A stretch of DNA of 55,350 nucleotides, from assembly GCA_031407985.1 (NCBI GenBank), contig JANOJB010000330.1, positions 1 through 55,350 of the forward strand, in the 5' to 3' direction. The notes beneath the pieces were generated by a model. That model saw nothing but the letters and a program-made list of their open reading frames with translations, did not search any database and was not told the DNA's origin. The stretch comes from FEN-1088 sp031407985. GTDB taxonomy: Bacteria > Myxococcota_A > Polyangia > Fen-1088. The translations under genes were made by a program, and so were the position numbers. This document shows, piece by piece, positions 30,677 to 40,600 of the stretch (positions are counted from its first letter, which is position 1; each line of letters opens with the position of its first letter).

Positions 30677-32614
30677 GTGGCGAGCGCCGAAGATACCGCA
30701 CCCGAGCGGCCGCCAGGAGCCCCGCTATCGCCGGGGCAAGAAGGGCCCAAGTCCCATCCGGGCGAGGACGCAACGGACACCCCCAAGGGGCCCGAGCGGA
30801 TCGGTTTCATCGGCAAAACCCTCGGCCGTTTTCGCATTACCGCCGAGCTTGGTCGCGGCGGCATGGCGACCGTTTACCGCGCCCGCGATCCGCAACTGGG
30901 ACGCGACGTCGCCGTCAAAGTGATGCACGGCTTCTTCGCGGGACGCGCCGACATCGAGGCGCGGTTTCGGCGCGAGGCGAACGCGGTGGCGGCCATACGT
31001 CACCCATCGATCCTGGCGCTGTACGATTTCGCGCCGCCCGCCGGGGAAGAACCGGGCTACATCGTCAGCGAACTGATCGAAGGTCACGGTTTGCGCCAGC
31101 TGATTGACGCGCGCGGCGGCCGGCTGCTGCCCGAGGTGGCGGTGCTGATCACGATCCGCGTCGCCGAGGCGCTGGGGGCGGCGCACACCGCCGGTATCGT
31201 TCATCGCGACGTCAAACCCGACAACGTTCTCATCGATCGCGCGGGCGGCGCAGCCCGCGTCGTATTGACCGACTTCGGCGTCGCGCACGTCAGCGGAATG
31301 GACACCATGACGGCGACCGGCGCGGTCCTGGGATCACCGGCGTACATGTCGCCCGAGCAGGCCCGCGGCGATGACGTCGGCCCCACCAGCGACGTGTTTT
31401 CACTGGGTGTGCTTCTTTACCAGCTGTGCACGGGGCATCTGCCGTTTTCGGGGAAGGATCCTCTGGCGGTGATCACCGCGATCCTCCGTGGCGACCACCT
31501 ACGCCCGGCCACGATCGAGGCGCGCATCGGTCCCGAACTGGAGCAAGTCATCACCAGATGCCTGGCCCAGAACTCGGCCGCGCGTTTCCCGAACGGTGTC
31601 GTCGTCTCGACGGTGTTGAGGGGCCTACTGACCTCGCCTGACTTCAGTGACGAGAATGTATCCCTGCGGCGTTTTCTGGCGGATCCGGACGCTTTCGAAC
31701 GGGATGTTTCGCCTGGGATCGCGCGAGCCGCGATGACCGCCGCCGAAGGCGCCCGCCGTCGTGGCCAAACACCGCGCGCGATCGCCGAGGTGGGGCGCGC
31801 GTTGGCGTACGCGCCTGATGATCCCGCCGCCAGCGAAATGCTAAGCCGCCTGGGTACGCGTCGGCGGTCGCGATGGATCGCGGCCGGGATCGGGGTCGCG
31901 ATCGCGGGGGCCGCCATCGCTGTCACGGCGGGACTGTTCGTCACCGCGAACGGGCGCGACAACACCCACCCCAACGTCGCGGTCCCGAATGCGGGCCTGA
32001 TGTCCGCGTCGCGTACAAATGTGCGGCCGTCTGGATTGTCCGCGCCGCCGATCCCCGCGCCGCCCGCGGTTCCGCCGCCGGCCGGGACGATCGTCCCGCC
32101 AATCGAATCGGCCGGCGAACGCTCCTCTGTGGTCGCGCACGTCATCCCGGAGGCGCGCCAGCGTCGCGTTTCACGCGGCACCCGCGACACGGTCAAAACG
32201 AACGGCGCCGACCAGCGGATGGCCACCACCCCATCACCAGCGGAAGCCCAGGCCAAGCCCGAACCCCTGGTTGGAGCCGCAACAGGTACCGCGGATCCGA
32301 CTGCCGCAGCCCCACCCGAGAAACCGGTCCGCGAGGAGAAGCCAGCCGGTGAAGTCACACCGGAGCCGGCAACCGGCAGCATCGTCCTGCGCGCGTCGCA
32401 AGGATTCTGTGAACCGTCTCTGGACGAACATCCTCCTTCGCTGCGCGCTAGCTACAACAATCTGATCCCCGGACGACACGAAATCTTCTGCACGTTGCCT
32501 CAGGGCGGCGGTCGCGTTCATGTGGGGACCTACAACCTACGTCCCGGTACGCGCCCCAGTCTGATTGTGGTTCGCGGCCCGAATGGACGCCCCAGTTTGG
32601 GCCGTCGCGAGTGA
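30677..32614 (+). CDS. Eukaryotic-like Ser/Thr protein kinase with transmembrane segment and secreted C-terminal domain
   Basis: A 645-aa kinase with a GTG start. Residues 50-320 are a full kinase domain: LGRGGMATVYRARD, VAVKVMHGFF, IVHRDVKPDNVLID, DFGVAHVSGMD, MSPEQARGD. A helical region follows, then a transmembrane helix at about 395-418 (IAAGIGVAIAGAAIAVTAGLF). The secreted tail has a Pro-rich stretch and ends in a small beta-domain (TGSIVLRASQGFCEPS, RHEIFCTLPQGGGRVHV) with two Cys that may pair. It heads an operon-like set with two lipoproteins and a TPR membrane protein. There are 284 bp of non-coding DNA before the next gene, so co-transcription is likely but not certain. Confidence 0.93.
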   Translation: MASAEDTAPERPPGAPLSPGQEGPKSHPGEDATDTPKGPERIGFIGKTLGRFRITAELGRGGMATVYRARDPQLGRDVAVKVMHGFFAGRADIEARFRREANAVAAIRHPSILALYDFAPPAGEEPGYIVSELIEGHGLRQLIDARGGRLLPEVAVLITIRVAEALGAAHTAGIVHRDVKPDNVLIDRAGGAARVVLTDFGVAHVSGMDTMTATGAVLGSPAYMSPEQARGDDVGPTSDVFSLGVLLYQLCTGHLPFSGKDPLAVITAILRGDHLRPATIEARIGPELEQVITRCLAQNSAARFPNGVVVSTVLRGLLTSPDFSDENVSLRRFLADPDAFERDVSPGIARAAMTAAEGARRRGQTPRAIAEVGRALAYAPDDPAASEMLSRLGTRRRSRWIAAGIGVAIAGAAIAVTAGLFVTANGRDNTHPNVAVPNAGLMSASRTNVRPSGLSAPPIPAPPAVPPPAGTIVPPIESAGERSSVVAHVIPEARQRRVSRGTRDTVKTNGADQRMATTPSPAEAQAKPEPLVGAATGTADPTAAAPPEKPVREEKPAGEVTPEPATGSIVLRASQGFCEPSLDEHPPSLRASYNNLIPGRHEIFCTLPQGGGRVHVGTYNLRPGTRPSLIVVRGPNGRPSLGRRE

Positions 32615-32898
32615 CGGTTTGAGCCTGTCCTGGCATAGCCACCCGCGCTGGCTTGATGCCACAAAGACCTTCAACAGCAACGCTCCGATCGTGACCTTGT
32701 GCAATCCGGCGCAACTCTCCCAGCCAGTGCGGGCATCGCGGCGGCTACGACCCGATCGTGATCTGGGTGTCGTGGTCCGGATCACCTGCTGGTCACCTGC
32801 GGCGCCGCATGCCCAAAATCGTCAGCAGACCCCCTGGCCTCCGAATTGCACAAACTGAGGACGAAGCCAGCGTCCACAGCACTGTTAGAGTCAACCCC

Positions 32899-34014
32899 GT
32901 GAAGCGATTCCCCCAGCGGGGGTTACCCGCGTCCGCTCTGTTGATGGTTGGGGGCTGCCTGCTCTACACCGACAAGATCAATCACCCCCCGGAGCGGCCT
33001 GAGATTCGGCAAATACAAGGACAGTCACGCAACATGCCCCTGGTCTTCACCGCAAGTGCGTCGGATCCCGATGGCGATTCCCTGTCGTACGAATGGGTCA
33101 AGACCGCAATCGACGCGCAACATGACTGCCCCCCGATGCCGGTCGCCAAGGATTTTCCCCGCACCTCGGGCACCGGAGCCATTGTGGACTACGGACTTAC
33201 TTTTTCTGTTGTCGCAAGCGATCTCAAACCGTTCTGTGTTTGGCTGCTGCCCAGAGACGACTCCGGTGCGCCGAGCGCGAACGCCGCGACGCTGATCGCG
33301 ATGGCCGTCAACGCCTCCCCGGTTGCATTGATCACGCGCCAGCAGCCAGGCGGCAACACGCTCGGTGCCTTTCCCCTGCATTCGGATTTTCGCTTCTCGG
33401 CCGGGGGATCGTCGGATCCCGATCGCGACGATCTGTTGTCGCGCGTCTGGACCCTGACGGCGTTCCCGGACCAATCGCAGGCGAAGCTTGTCGATTGCGC
33501 GCCGACGGCTCCCATGAACATGGCGGCCTGTTTTCACGCGGACGCCAAGGGCGACTACCTGATCACGCTCGGTGTCTTTGACGACATCGCGATGGGTGAA
33601 CAGTCGATGCTGGTGACGGTCGCCGATGACGCCCCCCCCTGCTTGATCGCCGAAGGAACCGACCTTCCCGCCCGCGTTGCCAATCCGGCCGAGGCCCAAG
33701 CGTTCGCGGTGACGGTGGTGGACGACGGGGATCCCTGGCCCGAGGCAAATCCATCGTACGCGACGGCGGGTTTTCCACGGTTCACTTGGAAGCTCCGGCA
33801 GAACAGCGGTGCCTGGCAGACCGTGACGGGTTTCAATCTTCCCGCGCTGGTCTTGCCGCCAGGCGAGCTGTCCGTTGGTGATCGGGCCGAGATCCGCATC
33901 GAGGTCGCGGATCGGGTGGTCACGCGAAGTTTGGCCGCGTGCGGGGACGATCCGGAATGCCGGTTGGTGCCGGGTTGCGCGCAACGTTTGACATGGACGG
34001 TGGCTTTCCGATGA
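32899..34014 (+). CDS. Lipoprotein with Ig/PKD-like beta-sandwich domains
   Basis: A 371-aa lipoprotein. The GTG at 32899 gives a signal peptide ending LLMVGGC; the open frame continues upstream to 32758, but that extension has no export signal. The mature chain has several beta-sandwich-like segments, such as VFTASASDPDGDSLSYEWVK and FSAGGSSDPDRDDLLSRVW, which are typical PKD/Big-type repeats in surface proteins. Six or more Cys are spread through the chain. No catalytic motif was seen. The stop overlaps the next ATG by 4 bp. Confidence 0.85.
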   Translation: MKRFPQRGLPASALLMVGGCLLYTDKINHPPERPEIRQIQGQSRNMPLVFTASASDPDGDSLSYEWVKTAIDAQHDCPPMPVAKDFPRTSGTGAIVDYGLTFSVVASDLKPFCVWLLPRDDSGAPSANAATLIAMAVNASPVALITRQQPGGNTLGAFPLHSDFRFSAGGSSDPDRDDLLSRVWTLTAFPDQSQAKLVDCAPTAPMNMAACFHADAKGDYLITLGVFDDIAMGEQSMLVTVADDAPPCLIAEGTDLPARVANPAEAQAFAVTVVDDGDPWPEANPSYATAGFPRFTWKLRQNSGAWQTVTGFNLPALVLPPGELSVGDRAEIRIEVADRVVTRSLAACGDDPECRLVPGCAQRLTWTVAFR

Positions 34015-35897
34015 GGCCCCGATGCGGCATCGCGGTCCTTGCCTTGGGATGCCTGTGGGGCGCGGGCTGCGCGGCACGGATCGGCACCGCCAACGTTCCC
34101 GGCGGCACGGGAGGTGCGACCGGCGCCGGCACTGGTGGCGTCGGCGTGGCCTGCACAGTCGCCATCACCCCCGTGATGCCGCCGTCGTTCATCGGACTTC
34201 GCCCCGGCGACACCCTGCGCGTGCGTGCCGAGGCCAGGGGATCGGTCGCGGCGGGTGCCACCTGGAACTGGGCGGTCACGTTCGCCGACGGTTCCGCGGT
34301 GAACGCCGCGCAATCCATGGTGTCCGACCCGGCGTTGATCGATGTCGTGTTGTCCCGCGCGGGCAGTTATTCAATTCAGGCTTCATTCAGCGGCGGAGCG
34401 TTGCCGTGCACCGGGGCAGCCCATTTCGTGGTCGCCAAACCCGGTGCCCGAACCGCGTTCTTCGTTTTTCGGCTGACGCCGCCGCCCCATTCCTTCCCCC
34501 CGCAGCAGATGGAACCGGCCGAGCTTCTGGGTGGAACGCCGACAGGGGATCACTTGTTCATTCTGGATGCCGGTACCCGCGTGGTCGTCGCGCCCAAGCG
34601 GACCGGCGACGCTCTGCCGCTGCCCGCCTATGTGCGTGCCACCGAAACCTCCTCGGGTCTATTTCAGGAGGGACATACCTTGCTTGCCGGCGGTGTCATG
34701 AATCCGTTGAATCTGACGCTGGCACCTGGCCGATACGATCTGCTGGTCGTCCCTGACGCGGACGTTCCCCCCTTGCTGATTCGGGATCGACGGCCGGTGG
34801 AGTTGGCGACGATGAACGTGACTCTCGACGAGGGGGTCGCGGTCACGGGGCAACTGACCGACGCTACCGGAACACCCATCGCGGGTGCCAAGCTGAGCCT
34901 ACGCGCGGGTTCGTTGCCATCCACCGTCGGCACTTCGGGCGCGACCGGATCGTTCTCCCTGCGCGTCAGGCCTGGAACCTACGGTGTCACCATCGCACCT
35001 GGTGTCGCGATGCCCGAGACGGAATTCTCGATTGCCGCCACGCCCGGAATCGTGATCTCGGAGTTCCCCACGACGATATCGCTGCGCATGGCATCGCTGC
35101 CCACCGCCCGCATCGGCCTGACGGTGACCGGTGCGGGTGCGGGTGCGAAGGTTCTGGTCGAGACCCGGAATCCGGTGCCGGCCACCGCCATGGTAGAGAT
35201 CGGCGCCGGGGGAACCACGATCATGCGCGAAGCGACCGTTCGAATACGCGCCGAATTGAGTATCGCGGCGAACGGAACCGCGCAGACACGCCCGCTGCCT
35301 CGTGGGCACTACCGTGCCACCGTTTTCGCCGCTGGTGCGGCCCCGATGGCCACGGTCAGCACTCTGGACGACATCGACACGACTCCGGGCGACGTCAGCA
35401 GCACCATGTCGATGGAGCCCCCCGTTGTGATTTCCGGTCTGCTCACGCAAGGCGGCCAACCATCACACCCCGCACACCCCGCCCGTGTGCTGGCAATCGA
35501 CGACGACGCGCCGGTCGCCCTGGCCCCCGACGCGGCGGCGCCGTTTCTGGCCGAGGCGGACACCACGGGCATTTTCTCACTGAAGGTGAATCCCTCGCGA
35601 CGGTACAGGTTGATTGTCGATCCGCCCGTGGGCGGTGGGTTCGCCCGCGCGATTCTCCCGTCGATCACGGTGTCCTCCGCGCCGATCACAATCCAGACCC
35701 AGTCTCTTCCGCGCGCGCTGCTGTATGCCGGCAAGGTGCTCGACCCCAACCTCCAGCCAGTGGGCGGGACGGTGGTATCCGCGTTCTGCGTCGGCCAGGC
35801 GCCCATCTGTGTCGATCCCGGTCGCTCGATCGCCGAAACGGTCACGACGACGGATGGTGCGTTTCGACTGGCCCTCCCCGATCCGGAGGTTCCGTGA
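34011..35897 (+). CDS. Lipoprotein with carboxypeptidase-regulatory-like repeats
   Basis: A 628-aa lipoprotein. The ATG at 34011 overlaps the previous stop (ATGA), and the signal peptide ends LWGAGC, followed by a Gly/Ala/Thr-rich linker. Several carboxypeptidase-regulatory (CarboxypepD_reg)-type segments are visible (VTGQLTDATGTPIAGAKLSL, TSGATGSFSLRVRPGTYGV, ISGLLTQGGQPSHPAHPARV, AGKVLDPNLQPVGGTVVSAF). This fold is common in secreted bacterial proteins. The pattern suggests a long, beta-rich surface lipoprotein. The next gene begins inside its stop. Confidence 0.85.
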   Translation: MRPRCGIAVLALGCLWGAGCAARIGTANVPGGTGGATGAGTGGVGVACTVAITPVMPPSFIGLRPGDTLRVRAEARGSVAAGATWNWAVTFADGSAVNAAQSMVSDPALIDVVLSRAGSYSIQASFSGGALPCTGAAHFVVAKPGARTAFFVFRLTPPPHSFPPQQMEPAELLGGTPTGDHLFILDAGTRVVVAPKRTGDALPLPAYVRATETSSGLFQEGHTLLAGGVMNPLNLTLAPGRYDLLVVPDADVPPLLIRDRRPVELATMNVTLDEGVAVTGQLTDATGTPIAGAKLSLRAGSLPSTVGTSGATGSFSLRVRPGTYGVTIAPGVAMPETEFSIAATPGIVISEFPTTISLRMASLPTARIGLTVTGAGAGAKVLVETRNPVPATAMVEIGAGGTTIMREATVRIRAELSIAANGTAQTRPLPRGHYRATVFAAGAAPMATVSTLDDIDTTPGDVSSTMSMEPPVVISGLLTQGGQPSHPAHPARVLAIDDDAPVALAPDAAAPFLAEADTTGIFSLKVNPSRRYRLIVDPPVGGGFARAILPSITVSSAPITIQTQSLPRALLYAGKVLDPNLQPVGGTVVSAFCVGQAPICVDPGRSIAETVTTTDGAFRLALPDPEVP

Positions 35898-36931
35898 GCG
35901 GCCGCCGGCACGACTGGCGCTTTCCACTAAGACATCTGGTACTGGTGTCGCTGGGAGCCAGCGCGATGGTCCCACGAAATGCCCAGGCGGCGACCGGAGC
36001 GCCGGCGACCCCGCGCTCCCCCGTACTGACCGCGTCGACACCGGCTGTGATGTTTGCGCCAACGCCCGCCCTGTCGCGCCTACCGCAGGCCCCGTCCGGC
36101 CCTGCGCCGGCGCCAGCAGCACCTGCCCCAAACGCAGCGCCCGGCCCCACGGAAGCGCACGCCGCAACCCCGGGGCCGGCGACGGCGCCCGTTGCTGCCC
36201 CTCCGCCCGGAGCGAACCCAACGCCCCTTTCGACCAACCGGCCACCTCCCCCAGGCGATGCGGCCACCGCGCTGGATCGGGCGCGGGCTGCCTACGAATA
36301 CGGGGACATCGATGAAATGGTGGAGTCGGCTCGACAGATTTCGGACGGCCGACTGCACCCCACCCCCGTTCAGCGGGCCTCCGCGCTTCGCCTGTTGGGG
36401 ATTGGACTGTTTCTCACCGGCCGTCCCGAGGGAGCCGAAACCGCTTTCTTCGAATTGCTTCGGCTACGGCCCGAGAGTCGGCTGGATCCGCAGACCACCC
36501 GCCCCGACGCCGTGGCCTTCTTCGAACAGGTGCGTGTGCGCTACGCAGAACCGATCAGGGACGCCGCCCGCGCCAGCAATCGAAAGACGTTTCTGTGGAA
36601 CTTCTTCCCACCGGCGGGCCAGTTTCAAAACGGTCACCGCGGCCGGGGATTCACCATCGCCGGCGTCGGGCTGGTATCGCTTGCGACGGCGGTTACCACG
36701 TTTTCTCTACTGAACAGCTGGGAGGGTCCGCATCAGACGTTCCCCGGTCACGAACATCAGGCGCCCTCGTTGATCGTATTGAACTGGTCGTCGCTTGCCG
36801 TGTTGGGGGCGACGCTGATCTACGGCGTGATTGACGGAATCGCGCACTACCCGGATCGGCCCGACGACGGCCCAAACACAAACTCAGCACGTCTAATGAT
36901 CACACCCGGCGGCCTGTCGATGGTCTTCTGA
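35894..36931 (+). CDS. TPR-like membrane protein with Pro/Ala-rich linker
   Basis: A 345-aa protein (GTG 35894 overlapping the previous TGA). A signal peptide or anchor (residues 10-32) is followed by about 80 residues of very Pro/Ala-rich sequence. A helical TPR-like region then starts near residue 120 (ALDRARAAYEYGDIDEMVE, ALRLLGIGLFLTGRPEGAE). Two hydrophobic helices lie at about residues 251-272 (FTIAGVGLVSLATAVTTF) and 292-318 (LIVLNWSSLAVLGATLIYG). The domain order parallels the TPR protein of the other kinase operon (17178-18068). Function unknown. It ends 27 bp before tRNA-Val. Confidence 0.83.
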   Translation: MSGRRHDWRFPLRHLVLVSLGASAMVPRNAQAATGAPATPRSPVLTASTPAVMFAPTPALSRLPQAPSGPAPAPAAPAPNAAPGPTEAHAATPGPATAPVAAPPPGANPTPLSTNRPPPPGDAATALDRARAAYEYGDIDEMVESARQISDGRLHPTPVQRASALRLLGIGLFLTGRPEGAETAFFELLRLRPESRLDPQTTRPDAVAFFEQVRVRYAEPIRDAARASNRKTFLWNFFPPAGQFQNGHRGRGFTIAGVGLVSLATAVTTFSLLNSWEGPHQTFPGHEHQAPSLIVLNWSSLAVLGATLIYGVIDGIAHYPDRPDDGPNTNSARLMITPGGLSMVF

Positions 36932-36958
36932 TCGGGCGTGTTAGATTCCGGCCGTTTC

Positions 36959-37030
36959 AGGCGGGTAGCTCAGTGGTAGAGCAGGGCCTTTACACGGCTC
37001 TGGTCGCAGGTTCAATCCCTGTCCCGCCTA
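36959..37030 (+). tRNA. tRNA-Val (anticodon TAC)
   Basis: A 72-nt cloverleaf including the discriminator A at 37030. The acceptor stem pairs AGGCGGG with CCCGCCT. The D arm is TAGCTCAGTGGTAGAGC. The anticodon stem is GGGCC/GGCTC (one G-U pair) around loop TTTACAC with anticodon TAC. The T arm is GCAGG-TTCAATC-CCTGT. CCA is not encoded (ACTG follows). It reads GTA valine codons and, if U34 is modified, others. Confidence 0.93.
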
Positions 37031-37597
37031 CTGATTATACGGATTTAGTTAGCGCGCGCGGTCCCGTTGCCACGCGGCCACCAGTGTGTAGTCGTTTCCG
37101 AAAATGGGGGGCCAGGGCGTCCGCGGCGTGGCGCGTTAGCCCGGAGTTTTCTGATCTATCGATCGTAGTCCTCGCCCCAGTCTTCGGGCGCAGGGCCCAG
37201 GATCGAAGTGCGCACCAAATTGAAGTTCCTGTCCGTCTTCTCCCGTTTGTCCGGGCCAGTAGCATTGCTTGGACATCGGAGGCCCTTGGCCCCCGAGGCG
37301 CGTGGTCGTCTCGCTCTCCTTCCCGTTCGGTCCTTCGCCGTTCCCGGCTACTGCGACCTCGGCTGAATCCTCGCTCCGCGGCTGGCGCGATTTCACCCTT
37401 TCGGGCGCAGGCGGGGCTCCCCCGCTCGACACCGGCGCCGATCCGGATCTTGTACATCGACCGCGGTTTCGCTCCCCGCTTCCTCCCCGCGGTCGTCCGC
37501 CCTTCCGCAGTTGCGGTTCGCTTCGATTGGAACGGCCTCCTCTCGATGGGACTTTCATCCACAAGACAGCGCCCACGCTGTGCGCCCCAAAAGGAAA
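37031..37597 (-). other. Structured, apparently non-coding tract, possibly a group II intron-like relic
   Basis: This 567-bp stretch between tRNA-Val and the terminator has no convincing gene; open frames here are short, Arg/Gly-rich and lack ribosome-binding sites. It is full of perfect stem-loops: ACAGCG/CGCTGT at 37566-37581, CCGCA/TGCGG near 37505-37516, and an 8-bp stem GACCGCGG (37459-37466) with CCGCGGTC (37487-37494). On the - strand it contains phrases such as GGATGAAAGTCCCATC and CGCAGTAGCCGGGAACGG that recall the 5' ribozyme domain of bacterial group II introns. No reverse transcriptase or domain V was found. The strand and identity are uncertain. Confidence 0.4.
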
Positions 37598-37623
37598 GGG
37601 CCCGGAGCTTTCGCTCCGGGCCC
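37598..37623 (-). terminator. Rho-independent terminator of the beta-helix lipoprotein gene
   Basis: A perfect 11-bp GC-rich stem (37598-37608 with 37613-37623) and a 4-nt loop (GAAA on the - strand). It lies 36 bp beyond the stop at 37660. On the - strand the stem is followed by TTTCCTTTT, so this is the direction it works in; the + strand side has only TTGATGCTT. Confidence 0.82.
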
Positions 37624-37659
37624 TTGATGCTTCAGTTACTGATTGTGCCTAGGTCGATA

Positions 37660-40600
37660 CTACGGGCACGTCAGTGCGGACAGCGAGCAAGACAAGAACA
37701 CGCCCTCAGCCGGTTCCGGTGAAACCGTCATCGGAGCCGGGATGTTGTCCGAGAAGTCGCGTCCACCAAGAGGCGGCAGCGTCTGGAAGTGCACGCCCTT
37801 CGCCTTCACCCGCACCATTGCGGTGCCGCCACCGACCTCTGGGCCAATGGCCGCCATCGGAATGACCACCGCCATGTCCTGTCCCGCCATCCCCGGGTTG
37901 TCGTAGCAACCGAAGTAATTCGGTCGCGCCGCGTCCCCGCAGACTGCCGCCTGATCAACAGACGCCGAGGCGCTGCTAAGATTCCACGCCGGCGCGTCCG
38001 CCGCCGAGGTGTGCGGCCACTGATGGAGGTCGAAGCCCATCTCGTGACGGCCGTTGCCGAACACGCGGTTGCCGAGGAAGCTGGTCAAGCTCACGCGGAC
38101 CGAGTTGGACGCCATCGTGCCAGCCGGGTTCAAGTTGGTGAAGAACACACCGCCCGCGATGATGTGGGTTGGTGCGGTTGCCGCGGAGGTCAGGTTGCCG
38201 GAGATGGTGTTGCCCTCCATGAGAACCTCAGTGATGACGGTTCCGTTGTTGACCTGCTCCGACGCCCGGACACCTTCGAGGACGTTGCCGGTGATCTGGC
38301 TGTTCTCGATACGTGCCCCGACGCGGTTCACGAAGGCGCTGAGGAACACGCCTCGGGAACCGTTGGTGCGGATCATGTTGGTACCCGACACGAATCGATA
38401 ACCCGACTGTGCCGTGTCCTGGCTGGCCTGGACCTCGATACCGTCGCCCGTGTTCGTCGAGATGTTGCTGGTGAGGATCGACGTGGGAACCACGCTGTTG
38501 ACCGAGACACCGTCGTTTCCGTTACCAGTGACAGTTGCACCAGCGACGGCCACGGTGGTGGTGGTCGTGTTCGTGACGCCCCATGAACGGATGCCGTCCT
38601 GGGTGTTGCCCGTAACGGAGACCGTACCGGTGACCGCAAGCGAGCCGTCACCGATGTTGATGCCGTGCAGGTACTTGCTGATCGCTGCCGTTCCGGCCAC
38701 GTTCAGGGTTGCGCTGGTGTTGCCAGTGGGAATCACGATTCCGCTGCCACTGTTCGATCCGGCGAGTACCGTCGCCTGGCAGCCCGTCGGCGGGCTGGTC
38801 AAGCTGCACGTGTTGGTGATGACGCTGGCGCCATTGACGGTCACCGTCGATGCATTCTGCAAACGGACACCGTGAGTGTTGCCAACAGTTGTTACGGTCG
38901 CGCCGGTCAAGGTCGCGGTACCGTTCACCACATCAACACCGACCGCCGTGGCCGAAGCGGACGTCGCCAGGGTAACACTGCCACCGGTCATGGTGAGGGT
39001 CGGGGTTCCGTTAGCCAACAGGATGCCTCGAGAGGCCGCAGTGACGTCAGTCACCGAGATCGTGCTGGTATTGAGGGTCGCCTGGCCGCCAAAGTTCTGC
39101 AGACCGAGCCCGCCCGCCCCGCTCACGACGACCGCCGTACCGGTAAGCGTCGCCTGGCCGTTCAGGACATAGACGCCCTGAGTTCCAGTGACCGTCAAGG
39201 CCGAAGCAGTCAAGGTGGCACGCGAGTTTAGGTCAGCGACGAGGAGGCCTGTTCCGCCGATTGCGGTAGCCGTGATATTTGCTCCCGTAAAGCTAGCCGG
39301 CGGCGTCTCGGCCCCTGAGTAGTCGACGTTTACGCCGGTCCCCAGAGCTGTGAGGGTTACCAGGCTGCTGGTCAACGCACAGTTGCCAGTCACGCTGATA
39401 CCGGTCTGGCTATTGGCCGCACCGGTCCCAACGATAGCCAAGTGATGGGCGGAAGCGGCCCCGCCGGAACAACCCAGGAGGGGCGTCCCGTTAGATGCGG
39501 GGCCCTGCATGGCGCCGACGGGACCCTGAAGCGTGAAGCCGCTGAGGGTTGAGCCATTGGCGACAGTGACGCGCGTCGTGGTCCCGCCAGACAGGTCGAT
39601 GGTGTAATGGGCCGGATTGAAGCTCGGACCATCCGCCGTCGTGACCTCGATGCCCGCCGGAATCGCGAGGGGCATGGGCTCAGTCGGGAAGTGCACGTTG
39701 CTTGACGATTCGTGAATCGCGACGACTCGCGTGAACGCCGCGTTGCCAGTGGCAGTTACGAACGCAAGAGCATTGCCGACGCCACCAATTCCGCGGAAAC
39801 GGCAGGCCGGGGGCTGAAGGGCGCCCGTGGGATTGTTCGTCATGAAGGTCGCCATCGGCGGATCAGGATCGACGTATACAGTGTTGGCTGCGCCGGGCGC
39901 TGAGCCGGCAGGCTTGCAGACGCAGGCGGGCGTGTTGGTCGTCGCGTCGGTCCCCGCAGTTAGGCTTTGATCCGCGCAGTTGACGAGGATTCGCCAGATC
40001 TTGCAGGCGCCAACCATCTCGCAGCGCAGGACGGCGTTGTCCGTTGCCGAAGCGGCCGTCGCATTGATCGCAGAGCTGGCACAGCCCGTATTAAGGGTCG
40101 TCCCGTTTGCCGGACAACCGCATGCGGCTCCGACAGCGACAACACCAGCACCCTGACATGTCTGAGGAGATGTGCAGGCCTGGTTCTCAGCCGACACGAA
40201 CAGACAGGTATTTGCGTCCCTCGTGCAGACAGAGAATGTCGCTCCACCCACGGCCGGGCAGAAGTGACCTTCCATCCCAGGCGTTCCGCAACGCGGCTCT
40301 GCATTACAAGTACAGATGCCGGTGGCGGCCGTACAAGTTTGATGTATTCCGCAAGCGGTTTGCGCTACCCAACTCGGGCATCCGAGCGAGTTCGCCATAC
40401 AAAGCTGTGGCACGCCACCGGTGCAGGTTCGCGCCGCGAGGGTACAGACAGGAACTTCGGGACACGGATTGGCTCCACCGGCTCCGCCAGTCGCTGGCGA
40501 TCCGCCCGCGCCTCCGGTCGAGGCACCTCCAGTCGAGGAGCCTCCGGTCGATGAGCCTCCAGTCGAGGAGCCTCCGGTCGATGAGCCTCCGGTCGATCCA

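Noticed and set aside
32615..32898. Possible small gene between the second kinase and the PKD-like lipoprotein
   Set aside because: Open frames here are short and lack a signal, motif or ribosome-binding site; 284 bp are treated as non-coding.
37035..37562. A - strand frame of 175 codons in the hairpin-rich tract
   Set aside because: Arg/Gly-rich, no ribosome-binding site, and crosses several perfect stems. More likely RNA or relic sequence than a protein.
36973..37722. A + strand frame starting inside tRNA-Val
   Set aside because: It runs through the tRNA and the terminator hairpin; its composition is not protein-like.
40511..40600. Tandem repeats considered as a CRISPR array
   Set aside because: Units are 15 bp, directly adjacent without spacers and lie in frame inside a gene.
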